In this document: positions 28,926 through 37,692 of the stretch, piece after piece
Numbering within the stretch: position 1 is the stretch's first letter
Layout: every line of letters starts with the position of its first letter
Assembly: GCF_017352115.1 (NCBI RefSeq)
Contig: NZ_CP071448.1
Span: forward strand, 2,317,001 to 2,381,000
Source: Flavobacterium endoglycinae
GTDB taxonomy: Bacteria > Bacteroidota > Bacteroidia > Flavobacteriales > Flavobacteriaceae
Length of the DNA stretch: 64,000 nucleotides
Direction: 5' to 3'
The notes under the pieces: generated by a model
Database searches by the model: none
Told to the model about the DNA's origin: nothing
The model's input: the letters and a program-made list of their open reading frames with translations, nothing else
Program-made: the position numbers and the translations under genes

Positions 28926-29249
28926 ATGGAACAAGAAATTGATACAAACGAATTAGGAGAATCAATCGTAAGAGTTTTAAAAGGCATTTACGATCCTGAA
29001 ATCCCTGTAGATATTTATGAATTAGGATTAATTTACGACGTAATGGTAAACACAGATTACGAAGTAAAAATCTTAATGACCCTTACTTCTCCAAACTGTC
29101 CAGTTGCAGAAAGTTTACCAAGAGAAGTAGAAGAAAAAGTAAAAACAATCGAAAACATCAAAGATGTAGACGTTGAAATTACTTTCGATCCGCCTTGGAG
29201 CAAAGATTTAATGAGCGAAGAAGCGAAATTAGAATTAGGAATGCTTTAA
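28926..29249 (+). CDS. sufT: SUF-associated DUF59/MIP18 protein (SufT-like)
   Basis: A 107-aa MIP18-domain protein associated with Fe-S cluster maturation. Key segments are YDPEIPVDIYELGLIYDV, LTSPNCPVAESLPREVEEKV and VEITFDPPWSKDLMSEEAK, including the conserved Cys of the SPNCP loop. ATG 28926 (MEQEIDTNEL) is chosen over ATG 28905, because the latter lies inside the right arm of the inverted repeat. It continues the second suf block. Confidence 0.92.
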   Translation: MEQEIDTNELGESIVRVLKGIYDPEIPVDIYELGLIYDVMVNTDYEVKILMTLTSPNCPVAESLPREVEEKVKTIENIKDVDVEITFDPPWSKDLMSEEAKLELGML

Positions 29250-29264
29250 ATTAGTCATAAAGTT

Positions 29265-29303
29265 GAAAGTCATAAAGTCCAAAGTTTGATCTTTATGACT
29301 TTC
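29265..29303. repeat. 13-bp inverted repeat between sufT and DUF2480
   Basis: GAAAGTCATAAAG (29265-29277) pairs perfectly with CTTTATGACTTTC (29291-29303) across a 13-nt loop, within a longer tract of reiterated AAAGT/GACTTTC units (29253-29320). It could attenuate transcription or protect mRNA 3' ends inside the operon. Confidence 0.6.
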
Positions 29304-29328
29304 GACCTTCGACTTTCAGACTAAAAAA

Positions 29329-29838
29329 ATGGAAGAAATTATCAATAAAGTTGCCAATAGTGCTTTAGAAGTTTTTGATTTAGAAGATTATTATCCAAAA
29401 GGAATGCGTACGCAAATTGATATATCGCAATGGCTTTTGGAAGGATTTTTATTAAAAGAAAAAGACTTTAGAGAACATCTTAAAAATCATGATTGGTCAC
29501 AATATCAAGATCAATATGTGGCTGTACATTGTAGTACCGATGCTATTATTCCTGCTTGGGCATTAATTTTAGTAAGCGTTCATTTAGCGCCTTTTGCCAA
29601 AAAAGTAGTGAACGGAACAATCGAAGATCTTGATGCAAGTCTTTATGAAGAAATTCTAACCACAATTGATTATTCTGCATACAAAGGCAAACCTGTCATT
29701 GTAAAAGGCTGTTCTAGAAAACCAGTTCCCATGAGAGCTTACATTTTAGCGACAACCTACTTGCAGCCATTTGCAAGAAGTATTATGTACGGCGAAGCGT
29801 GTTCCGCAGTACCATTATACAAAGAATCTAAGAAATAA
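29329..29838 (+). CDS. DUF2480 family protein
   Basis: A 169-aa cytoplasmic protein of the Bacteroidota-specific DUF2480 family. Recognisable blocks are RTQIDISQWLLEGFLLKEKD, AVHCSTDAIIPAWALILVSV and VKGCSRKPVPMRAYILATTY. Function is unknown, but the gene is habitually next to suf genes in this phylum. The two conserved cysteines (VHCS, KGCS) would allow metal or cluster binding; this is inference. Confidence 0.9.
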   Translation: MEEIINKVANSALEVFDLEDYYPKGMRTQIDISQWLLEGFLLKEKDFREHLKNHDWSQYQDQYVAVHCSTDAIIPAWALILVSVHLAPFAKKVVNGTIEDLDASLYEEILTTIDYSAYKGKPVIVKGCSRKPVPMRAYILATTYLQPFARSIMYGEACSAVPLYKESKK

Positions 29839-29885
29839 CCTGCAACTGCAAACAATTTATCCCCTACTTTTCCGTTGATTTTTAG

Positions 29886-29893
29886 TATATTTG
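29886..29893 (+). promoter_or_regulatory. -7 box upstream of the DUF3078 gene
   Basis: TATATTTG fits TAnnTTTG, 24 bp before the ATG at 29918, so the DUF3078 gene may have its own promoter beyond the suf read-through. Confidence 0.55.
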
Positions 29894-29917
29894 AGAATAC
29901 ACTTAAACTAAACAATC

Positions 29918-30868
29918 ATGAGAAAGCTGATAGTATTACTTTTTATCTTAGCGAATATTACTTTTGTTCAGGCACAAAATTCAGAAAAAGAATTAGTACA
30001 AAACACAGAAAAAGCAGTAAAAAAAATCAACGATACGATTGAAGAAGAAGGTTGGAAAGCAAAAGGAACTGTATCGCTTTTATTAAACCAATCAAGCTTC
30101 AACAACTGGATTGCTGGTGGTGAAGACAGTTTCTCTGGAACTTTAGGAATAAATTACGACTTTAATTATAAAAAAGACGATCTAACTTGGGATAATAAAA
30201 TACTGGCTTCATACGGTCTTTTACAAACTAAAAACACGGATTTTGGAAAGAAAACCGATGATCGTTTAGAGTTTAATTCCATTCTTGGTAAAAAAGCTTT
30301 TGGTGAATGGTATTACTCTTATTTCATAAATTTTAGAACTCAGTTTACTACAGGTTATATTTATGGACAAGATGCCAACGGAAAAGAAATCAGAACTGAG
30401 CAGACTAAATTTATGTCACCTGGATATCTTACTACTGGACCTGGTATCTATTGGTCTAAAGATGAGAATTTAAAAATAAATTTTGCTCCATTAACCTCCA
30501 AATTCACTTTTGTAGACAATGCTTATACAAGTGGAATTGATAGATTTACCGGACTGCCTTATGTAGATGGTGATTATTTTGGAGTTGACGAAGGCAAAAC
30601 CATGCGTTACGAATTAGGTTTTTATGCCTCAGTTTATTACAAATTGGCTATTATGACCAATGTAACAGCAGAAAACACATTGAATCTTTATTCTAATTAT
30701 TTAGAAGATCCTCAAAACGTAGATATCAATTACTCGCTGAATATTATTATGAAAGTAAATAAATTCTTGTCGGCTAATTTAGCGTTTCAAGCTATTTATG
30801 ATGATAATGCTTTTAAAGGACTTCAGACTAGAGAAGTATTTGGTTTGGGAATTAATTTTGGATTTTAA
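29918..30868 (+). CDS. DUF3078 outer-membrane beta-barrel protein
   Basis: A 316-aa exported protein with a signal peptide (LIVLLFILANITFVQAQ). Alternating hydrophobic strands are typical of a small outer-membrane barrel, ending in an aromatic residue (LGINFGF). WKAKGTVSLLLNQSSFNNWI and AGGEDSFSGTLGINYDFNY match the DUF3078 family of Bacteroidota. Function is unknown. It closes the second suf-linked run and is convergent with hflX. Confidence 0.87.
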   Translation: MRKLIVLLFILANITFVQAQNSEKELVQNTEKAVKKINDTIEEEGWKAKGTVSLLLNQSSFNNWIAGGEDSFSGTLGINYDFNYKKDDLTWDNKILASYGLLQTKNTDFGKKTDDRLEFNSILGKKAFGEWYYSYFINFRTQFTTGYIYGQDANGKEIRTEQTKFMSPGYLTTGPGIYWSKDENLKINFAPLTSKFTFVDNAYTSGIDRFTGLPYVDGDYFGVDEGKTMRYELGFYASVYYKLAIMTNVTAENTLNLYSNYLEDPQNVDINYSLNIIMKVNKFLSANLAFQAIYDDNAFKGLQTREVFGLGINFGF

Positions 30869-30872
30869 TAAA

Positions 30873-30902
30873 AAACGGCTTTTGAATGATCAAAAGCCGT
30901 TT
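30873..30902. terminator. Bidirectional terminator (DUF3078 gene / hflX)
   Basis: Perfect 13-bp stem AAACGGCTTTTGA / TCAAAAGCCGTTT with a 4-nt loop between the convergent stops at 30868 and 30908. Confidence 0.92.
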
Positions 30903-30907
30903 CTGTT

Positions 30908-32137
30908 TTATTCTTCCTCTTTATCAACTGCATCCTTATAATCAGGATATAAAAAGTTGTTGTACGGAAATCTGGTGATATGAATCTGTCGTACCGCTTC
31001 ATAAACGGTTTCTCTAAATTCCTCAAAATTTTCTTTTTTAACAGCCGAAATAAATAATGCTTTATCCTCACCAACATTACTCATCCAAGTTTGTTTCCAC
31101 TCATCAAGTGTGTAATGTTTTCTTGTTCTTTCGGTGATTAAGTCATCTTCATCGATTGTCAGGTGTTTGTAAGCATCGATTTTATTAAAAACCATAATCG
31201 TCGGTTTATCGTTGCTTTTAATTTCCTGTAAAATCTGATTTACAGATTCTATGTGATCTTCAAAATCAGGATGCGAAATATCTACAACGTGCAAAAGCAA
31301 ATCAGCTTCACGAACCTCATCCAATGTACTTTTAAAAGAATCAACTAACTGTGTCGGCAACTTTCGAATAAATCCAACCGTATCTGAAAGCAAAAATGGC
31401 AGGTTTTTAATTACCACTTTTCTAACAGTTGTATCTAAAGTTGCAAATAGTTTATTTTCGACAAAAACTTCACTTTTACCAATCGCATTCATCAAAGTCG
31501 ATTTCCCAACGTTAGTATACCCAACTAAAGCAACACGAACCATAGCTCCGCGGTTGCTACGCTGAATACTCATTTGTTTATCAATCGTTTTGATTTTCTC
31601 TTTCAATAACGAAATTCTATCGCGCACGATACGTCTGTCTGTTTCAATCTCGGTTTCACCCGGACCACGCATACCAATACCTCCTTTTTGACGCTCAAGG
31701 TGTGTCCATAATCCGGAAAGTCTTGGCAGTAAATAAATACATTGTGCCAATTCTACCTGAGTTCTTGCATACGAAGTTTCCGCTCTTTGAGCAAAAATAT
31801 CCAAGATCAAATTGGTTCTGTCAAGGATTTTACAATCTATAATTCTTGAAATGTTTTTTTGCTGTGAAGGTGATAATTCATCATCAAAAATTACAGTCGA
31901 TATTTTATTTTCTTTTACAAAAAGATTGATTTCATCTATTTTTCCCGTACCTACAAAAGTTTTCGGATTTGGGCGTTCCATTTTTTGCGAAAAGCGTTTA
32001 ATAACTTCACCTCCAGCGGTAAAAGTTAAAAACTCCAATTCGTCTAAATATTCGTTAAGTTTTTCCTCACTTTGATTTTGAGTTACAATACCTACTACTA
32101 CTGTTCTCTCAAAATTTATTATTTCTTTCTCTAGCAT
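30908..32137 (-). CDS. hflX: Ribosome-associated GTPase HflX
   Basis: A 409-aa GTPase that binds and splits stalled ribosomes. The N-terminal HflX domain includes FSQKMERPNPKTFVGTGKID and the linker has ERQKGGIGMRGPGETEIETD, both diagnostic. GTPase motifs follow: G1 GYTNVGKST (about residues 205-213), G3 DTVGF and G4 NKID. The C-terminal extension is short, as usual. It is monocistronic, reading leftward. Confidence 0.96.
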   Translation of the reverse strand: MLEKEIINFERTVVVGIVTQNQSEEKLNEYLDELEFLTFTAGGEVIKRFSQKMERPNPKTFVGTGKIDEINLFVKENKISTVIFDDELSPSQQKNISRIIDCKILDRTNLILDIFAQRAETSYARTQVELAQCIYLLPRLSGLWTHLERQKGGIGMRGPGETEIETDRRIVRDRISLLKEKIKTIDKQMSIQRSNRGAMVRVALVGYTNVGKSTLMNAIGKSEVFVENKLFATLDTTVRKVVIKNLPFLLSDTVGFIRKLPTQLVDSFKSTLDEVREADLLLHVVDISHPDFEDHIESVNQILQEIKSNDKPTIMVFNKIDAYKHLTIDEDDLITERTRKHYTLDEWKQTWMSNVGEDKALFISAVKKENFEEFRETVYEAVRQIHITRFPYNNFLYPDYKDAVDKEEE

Positions 32138-32219
32138 ATCTTAAAATAAGCTGCAAATTTAATCATTTGTGCAGTACTAACAATTATAGAATTTCAATTT
32201 TAAATTCGAATTAAAAAAA

Positions 32220-32267
32220 TAAACCATTTATAAATCAGGTATTAAAACCTAAATTATAAATGGTTTA
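32220..32267 (-). terminator. Hairpin after the 285-aa secreted protein gene
   Basis: A 14-bp perfect stem (TAAACCATTTATAA / TTATAAATGGTTTA) with an inner AGGT/ACCT pair lies 22 bp beyond the leftward stop at 32289. On the minus strand it is followed by T-rich sequence. Confidence 0.65.
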
Positions 32268-32288
32268 GAATATTCTTTTAAAAATTAT

Positions 32289-33146
32289 TTATTCGTAAAT
32301 GAATGTTTTTTCTGTTTTTACAATTCCGTTCTCTTCAATCTGTGAACATGAAATCGGGAAGTTCAGTTTGTTGTATTTGTACTTTCTACTAACGGCAACC
32401 AAAGCGGTAGACGACGGACTGAAATTCATTTCATTGTTATATGAAATCGATTCGAAAGCAAACTCATCTTCATGATACGAAATCATAGGTACAATAATTT
32501 TGTAATTATCTCCAAAAAGTCCTTGAACAATTAATTGATCTACTGATTTTTTATCATCATAGGTAAATGATTTAGAGATTTTATCTCCAACTAAACCTTT
32601 GTGTTTCGATACGTTATCGTTTACATACACATATTCAATTTTACCAATAATCTGTTTGTTTTTATCGCGTGAAGTACGTCTTACAATTGTTCCGTTTTCA
32701 ACAATATATTCAATATCTTCAACCAAATTTTGATGATTGGTACTCTTTTTTGTAGTTACTTTAACCCTTGCTCCTTCATATACAAATGTTACAACTTTGG
32801 TAATGTAATTAGGCCCTTCCTGATATTTTTTTACAAATTTTGTAATGTTATTATCAGCGTCATAAGTATAATTTACCACTTCTTTCCAGTCACTTCCCAC
32901 TTTGTCTTTTACAGTCATGTCTAGTAAACCATTTTTGTTGTAAAAGAAATGCTGTATAACATCTGAAGTGGTTACGGTTTGAAGTTTACCATCTTTAAAA
33001 ACCATCGTTTTGTTAACGATTTCTCCGTCTTTAGAATTCTGATAGTTTGTTTTTACAATATTGATCTGCTTTAATCTAACATTGTCCTGACTGTGCATCA
33101 AGAAAGGAAATACCATCATTAGGATGGCAATAAAGTAGGTTCTCAT
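32289..33146 (-). CDS. Secreted protein with YD-repeat-like strands, 285 aa
   Basis: A signal peptide (MRTYFIAILMMVFPFLMHSQ) is followed by repeated beta-strand units resembling YD/RHS-type repeats: QHFFYNKNGLLDMTVKD, VVNYTYDADNNITKFVKKY and KIEYVYVNDNVSKHKG. It lacks the toxin end of true RHS proteins and has no sorting domain. I do not recognise a named family. Many Bacteroidota encode such small secreted proteins of unknown function. Confidence 0.75.
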   Translation of the reverse strand: MRTYFIAILMMVFPFLMHSQDNVRLKQINIVKTNYQNSKDGEIVNKTMVFKDGKLQTVTTSDVIQHFFYNKNGLLDMTVKDKVGSDWKEVVNYTYDADNNITKFVKKYQEGPNYITKVVTFVYEGARVKVTTKKSTNHQNLVEDIEYIVENGTIVRRTSRDKNKQIIGKIEYVYVNDNVSKHKGLVGDKISKSFTYDDKKSVDQLIVQGLFGDNYKIIVPMISYHEDEFAFESISYNNEMNFSPSSTALVAVSRKYKYNKLNFPISCSQIEENGIVKTEKTFIYE

Positions 33147-33283
33147 ATTTGTTTTTGTATTTATTTGGGATGACCAAAGTACAAAATTCTCTCATATTTA
33201 GGGAATTCAAAATTCAAAAACTACTTATTTTTCAATAAAAAACTAAAAATCAACCAATTAATTTCATTATTATGAAACAACTT

Positions 33284-34624
33284 CTATTTCTCTCCAAAAA
33301 TCTTTACGTCATCAACCATAAAAGCTCCGTTAAGAGTTTTATCTTTTCCTGATCCGATGTATTTAAAAGCAATATTTATCTTGCCTGAATAAGCAGATAA
33401 ATCAATTCCGCCTGAGCTTATAAATTCACGGGTTGGAGTCGAAAGTGAAGCTACTTTTGCTTCTAATTTTGTCCATTTCGCTTTCGATATATTAGAGCCA
33501 TCAAAGTTAGTTGAAACATACACTTCTAATGCATTCAAAGGCGAATCGACTTTCAAATCATGCTGTGCACTTCTAAAGGACAGAACCGTATTTTTATATT
33601 CTGTCAAATCAATTTTTGGAGAAACAAGCCATGCTATATTTTCGGCTGCGGTGGTACTTGTGGTATTGAACTCTGCATAACCATTTCCAGCATACAGCAT
33701 ACTTTTCCATAATTTAGTTGCTTTTTCTACAATATTACTCCAGCCCGGCAGCGCAAAGTTGACATTATTTTTAACCGATTGAAAGTCTTCGGCAAAGAGC
33801 GGAACATTACGTTTTCCATTCAATACAACATCACTTTCTGAACGAACCATTAATTGATAATCGGTTCCAAATTTGGTTAAAACTCCTCGTACTTTACCGC
33901 TTCCTTCTGGAACAAAATGATCGGCAAATTTGGCATAACTACTGGTTCTAAAAATAATTTGGTTTCCGGTTTTATCACGCAGATTCCAGTTTGTTGAGCC
34001 TCCTACGTTATTGGATTCTTCAAAATAATGACGCCCAATTGCTGATTCGGTGAACTGTACATCGTTAAGTTCTATAAGTGTATTTAATTTACTATCGTTA
34101 AGGGCTTTTTCTATCGACAGTGATTCAACCAATTGACTCTCATCAGCGTTCGTACACGAAGCATTTAAAACGCTTTTTACTTCATTTTGAGAAACACGTC
34201 CAATAGTAGGATCTCCTGAATTGCTTACATACAAACTTCCAATTCGTAATCCGCCGTAATACAAATCTGTAAATTGGTTTTTGAGTTTTACATACACTTT
34301 ATTTCCAACTCTATACTCAATATAAGTATTTGAAGCATCTACAGGAACAGCAAATCCTATTGCGGGAATTCTTTCAGAGGCTTTTGTTTGCAGTGAAATG
34401 GTCTTAAAAAAATTGCCTTCTTCATCACTCGAAACGACATAAGCTTCAATTACATCATCATATAAATATTGTTTGGCAGTTGTTCCTGAAAGTTCGTATA
34501 CTTTTTCAACAGTTTTGGTTACTTTAAAATCTGGTTGTGTACAAGCTAATTTTGGAGCATCAACCTCGTGACTGCAGCTAAAAAAAGAAAAGGATAAGGC
34601 AGAAAGTAATATTCGTTTTTTCAT
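33284..34624 (-). CDS. DUF5689 domain lipoprotein
   Basis: A 446-aa predicted surface lipoprotein (LLSALSFSFFSCSHEVDAPK, Cys near residue 17). The first part follows the DUF5689 pattern (DDVIEAYVVSSDEEGNFFKT, then YGGLRIGSLYVSNSGDPTIG). A C-terminal jelly-roll domain (about residues 275-446; NFALPGWSNI, SPKIDLTEYKNTVLSFRSAQ, ending GAFMVDDVKIFGEK) resembles the cleaved-adhesin or choice-of-anchor group. It lies 18 bp downstream of a TonB-dependent receptor, so it likely acts as its surface partner. Confidence 0.82.
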   Translation of the reverse strand: MKKRILLSALSFSFFSCSHEVDAPKLACTQPDFKVTKTVEKVYELSGTTAKQYLYDDVIEAYVVSSDEEGNFFKTISLQTKASERIPAIGFAVPVDASNTYIEYRVGNKVYVKLKNQFTDLYYGGLRIGSLYVSNSGDPTIGRVSQNEVKSVLNASCTNADESQLVESLSIEKALNDSKLNTLIELNDVQFTESAIGRHYFEESNNVGGSTNWNLRDKTGNQIIFRTSSYAKFADHFVPEGSGKVRGVLTKFGTDYQLMVRSESDVVLNGKRNVPLFAEDFQSVKNNVNFALPGWSNIVEKATKLWKSMLYAGNGYAEFNTTSTTAAENIAWLVSPKIDLTEYKNTVLSFRSAQHDLKVDSPLNALEVYVSTNFDGSNISKAKWTKLEAKVASLSTPTREFISSGGIDLSAYSGKINIAFKYIGSGKDKTLNGAFMVDDVKIFGEK

Positions 34625-34642
34625 AAGAAATGTATTTTGGTT

Positions 34643-37462
34643 TTATAAACCGATAGTAAGATTTAAGAAATAAGTGCGTCCATAACCGTAGTAATATTTA
34701 GGTCCGAATGCTGGTGTTCCGCTTGAAATATCCTGATTTAAAGCTCTAAAATTGGCATTTCTTGCCTGCTCAAAACCACCTGTTTTATACATTAAGTTCA
34801 AGACATTGTTTACGCTGGCAAAAAGTCCGACATACTTTTTATAAACTCGCCAAGATTTTCCGCCGTTTATATTCAGCAACGTTACTGGATTGAATTTTTC
34901 TTGTTTTAATAATTCATTTCCGCGTTCTGAAGTTGCTTCGGGGAAAGGAAATCCATTTGCAGGATTAATATAAAACTGAGATGTTCTTGAAATTGGCGAA
35001 ACATCAATGTAACTATCTGCTAAATAATTTAAATTGGTACCTATCCACCAAAATTTTGGATCACGATATTCTAATCCAACTGAATATGCTTGCTGAGGAG
35101 TTCCGGCTTGTTTGTAATTTTTAAGATAAGATCGGCCAAAATCAAAAGTAGTCTGAGCTCCGTCTTTTGCTCTATTTCCGTCATTTGTAATTACAACATC
35201 AGGATTACTGTTGTAAATGTAATTGCCATAAGCAGCCGATACAGTAGTTTTTAATGTGGGCGAAATCTGGTATTCAAAACTCAATTCGGCTCCTGTATTC
35301 TTTTTGTCTAAATGCGTTAATGTCTGCGTGACAAAAGCATCTGTAGGATCATAACCTGCACCTCTTTCAAAAATTCCTTCGGCATAAAAGAAGGAAGTTT
35401 TCGAAGTGTTTTTTATCATCGAATAATAGGCCGTAAGACGTAGTTTCAGCTTAGGCGATCGATATACATAATTCGCTTCGGCACTGGTTACCTTTTCACT
35501 TTCAATGCCATCGACAATAGAATTATTTAAGCGGGAATTTGAAAATGTATTTCGAAGAGACGGTGCTCTTGTAAGATGCGCTCCGTTAAAAAATAACCAT
35601 TCTCTGCCCGAGATTTTATAAGTGAATCCGCCTTTGAAACCGAAATTTTCAAAATTTACTTTTTCGCTTTTTCCTAAAGAATTTTCAGGATAAAGTCCGT
35701 TTTGATACAATCCTTCCCTTTGATAATCAGATACGGAATAAGATTGTGCCAGATAAAACTCGGTTTTATTATACGTGAATTTAAACTGCGTGAAGGCATC
35801 TAAAGTATTCGCTAAAAAATTATAATTGTAGCCGTAAATATCGCCTTCTTTCACTTCTCGATTTGGATTTTTCAAATCCGATTGTGATAAATCGCCTTTG
35901 TAAAATGGATCAATATCCAGGAAATATTTTCCTCCTAAAAGATCTAAAAGGTATTGGAAATTATGTGATTTCAAATTTCGATAGACAAATCCAGCGTCAA
36001 AAGAAAGGTTAGAATTTATTCGGGTATTAAAAGTTGAATTCAACGCAAAAGTTTTATCATCTGTCCTGTCTTCGTATAAAATATAATGACTTTGCGCAGG
36101 TTCATAACCATTTTGATTTGGTTTTTCGTTAGCCCGATACATTGCGTTCCAATCGATTTGAGAATTAGCTAAAAATGTTGTTCTGCTTTTCTCTGCATTT
36201 TCGTAATCGGGTGTAAAATCTCCTGAAAACTCTCCGTGATCTTTTGCATAAAGCGAACTAAAATAACTGGGCATTTTACGATAATATACCGGATCAGGAC
36301 TATCGGCATTTTGATAATCGATATTGCTGTTTCCCACTTTTCCAAACTGATACATCACACCTGAATTCAGCGTTGATTTATCATCAATTTTAAAATAATG
36401 ATTAAGCATCAGCAAAGGTTCTTCAATATTTTTAACTCTTGCATTTCGTTTTTTACCATCTTGAAATCCCCAATATGAATTGTATTTTTCGCTCGTCAAG
36501 CCAATTACCTCACTGGTGTTTGGTGAATTTTTTCCTCTGGAATTGGGCGTGTAAAAACCAGTAAAATTGAGTGAATTTCTATTATTGAGTTTCTTCTCAA
36601 CGCTAATAAAAAAAGAATCAGCATTAAAATTTGTGCCTTCAAAATACCCTTCATCTGCCCATCTTTTACCTGCCGAAACTGCATAAGCCCAACCCGAAGA
36701 AGTCATTCCAGAAGCGTAAGTTCCAATAGCGCGCCAGAGATACGTTGTGTTGCTTCCTGAAAAGGTGAGCTGAGTTCCTTTTCGATATAAGGAAGCACGA
36801 GTATCAATTTGCTGAGTTCCTAAAACACCGCCAAAAGTATAATTTGAAACTGCAGTTCCAACTGAAAATTCTTGATTTCGAAGCACATTATTTAAACCAC
36901 CCCAATTGTTCCATTGTGGTCTTCCGTCGTAGATTTTGTTCATCATCATGCCGTTAAGCATCATGGTTCCGTTTTCGCTGTCTAAACCGCGAACTCTAAA
37001 TCGGGCTTGTCCCCAATTAAATGCCGCCGACTGCATAAAAGCGTCTTTGGACGATTGCAATAATCCTGATGTCATTTCGGAAGAACTGTTATCGTCCGAG
37101 AAATCACTATCCAATAAAGTGATTAAAGCCGCTGGAATCTCATCTGAAAAAGTATCTTCAATTTGGAGTGCTCCAAGATTTACAGTTTTCCCAAAATTGG
37201 ATTGTATTTTTAAAAGTAAGTCTTTGTATCCTTGATTTCGGATTACTAGCAGTTGTTCTCCTTCTATTGAAGAATGAAGTTCAAATTTTCCTTTTTTTGA
37301 AGTCAGAACCATAATGGAAGAATTCTGAACACTCACCACCACATTTTCAAGCGGATTTTGTGTTTTAGAATCCATTACAATTCCTGTAAAAGTGGTTTGC
37401 CGCTGTGCGAAAGCAAAACTAAAAGACGATAAAATAAAAAAGATTAGGTACTTTTTTCCCAT
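34643..37462 (-). CDS. TonB-dependent outer-membrane receptor
   Basis: A 939-aa receptor with a signal peptide, an N-terminal carboxypeptidase-regulatory-like domain (FTGIVMDSKTQNPLENVVVS, about residues 24-100), a plug domain (FRVRGLDSENGTMMLNGMMM) and a long barrel ending in YYGYGRTYFLNLTIGL. It takes up an unknown ligand by TonB energy. It is not a SusC; the SusC-type plug motif and a SusD partner are absent, while a DUF5689 lipoprotein follows. ATG 37462 (MGKKYLIFF) is chosen over an in-frame TTG 12 bp upstream. Confidence 0.92.
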   Translation of the reverse strand: MGKKYLIFFILSSFSFAFAQRQTTFTGIVMDSKTQNPLENVVVSVQNSSIMVLTSKKGKFELHSSIEGEQLLVIRNQGYKDLLLKIQSNFGKTVNLGALQIEDTFSDEIPAALITLLDSDFSDDNSSSEMTSGLLQSSKDAFMQSAAFNWGQARFRVRGLDSENGTMMLNGMMMNKIYDGRPQWNNWGGLNNVLRNQEFSVGTAVSNYTFGGVLGTQQIDTRASLYRKGTQLTFSGSNTTYLWRAIGTYASGMTSSGWAYAVSAGKRWADEGYFEGTNFNADSFFISVEKKLNNRNSLNFTGFYTPNSRGKNSPNTSEVIGLTSEKYNSYWGFQDGKKRNARVKNIEEPLLMLNHYFKIDDKSTLNSGVMYQFGKVGNSNIDYQNADSPDPVYYRKMPSYFSSLYAKDHGEFSGDFTPDYENAEKSRTTFLANSQIDWNAMYRANEKPNQNGYEPAQSHYILYEDRTDDKTFALNSTFNTRINSNLSFDAGFVYRNLKSHNFQYLLDLLGGKYFLDIDPFYKGDLSQSDLKNPNREVKEGDIYGYNYNFLANTLDAFTQFKFTYNKTEFYLAQSYSVSDYQREGLYQNGLYPENSLGKSEKVNFENFGFKGGFTYKISGREWLFFNGAHLTRAPSLRNTFSNSRLNNSIVDGIESEKVTSAEANYVYRSPKLKLRLTAYYSMIKNTSKTSFFYAEGIFERGAGYDPTDAFVTQTLTHLDKKNTGAELSFEYQISPTLKTTVSAAYGNYIYNSNPDVVITNDGNRAKDGAQTTFDFGRSYLKNYKQAGTPQQAYSVGLEYRDPKFWWIGTNLNYLADSYIDVSPISRTSQFYINPANGFPFPEATSERGNELLKQEKFNPVTLLNINGGKSWRVYKKYVGLFASVNNVLNLMYKTGGFEQARNANFRALNQDISSGTPAFGPKYYYGYGRTYFLNLTIGL

Positions 37463-37600
37463 TAAGAATTCCAATTTGTTTTGAAAATAAGTTTTGGATA
37501 TTACTCCTAATATTCAAAAGAAAAAATTGGCTTCTGGAAAAAGCATTTTGTCTGCTCATTAATACAAGCGACGCAAGTTTCAAATATATAAAAAATATTT

Positions 37601-37636
37601 AATCCGAAATAAATTCTTACAAATTTATTTCGGATT
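37601..37636 (-). terminator. Hairpin after the MFS transporter gene
   Basis: 15-bp perfect stem AATCCGAAATAAATT / AATTTATTTCGGATT, 57 bp beyond the leftward MFS stop, followed on that strand by AAATATTTTTTA. It lies in the gap before the TonB receptor gene. Confidence 0.65.
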
Positions 37637-37692
37637 AAAATGAGATTTTAAGGTAAAATATTGTGTTTATTTTTGATTATCAAAAGATTAAA

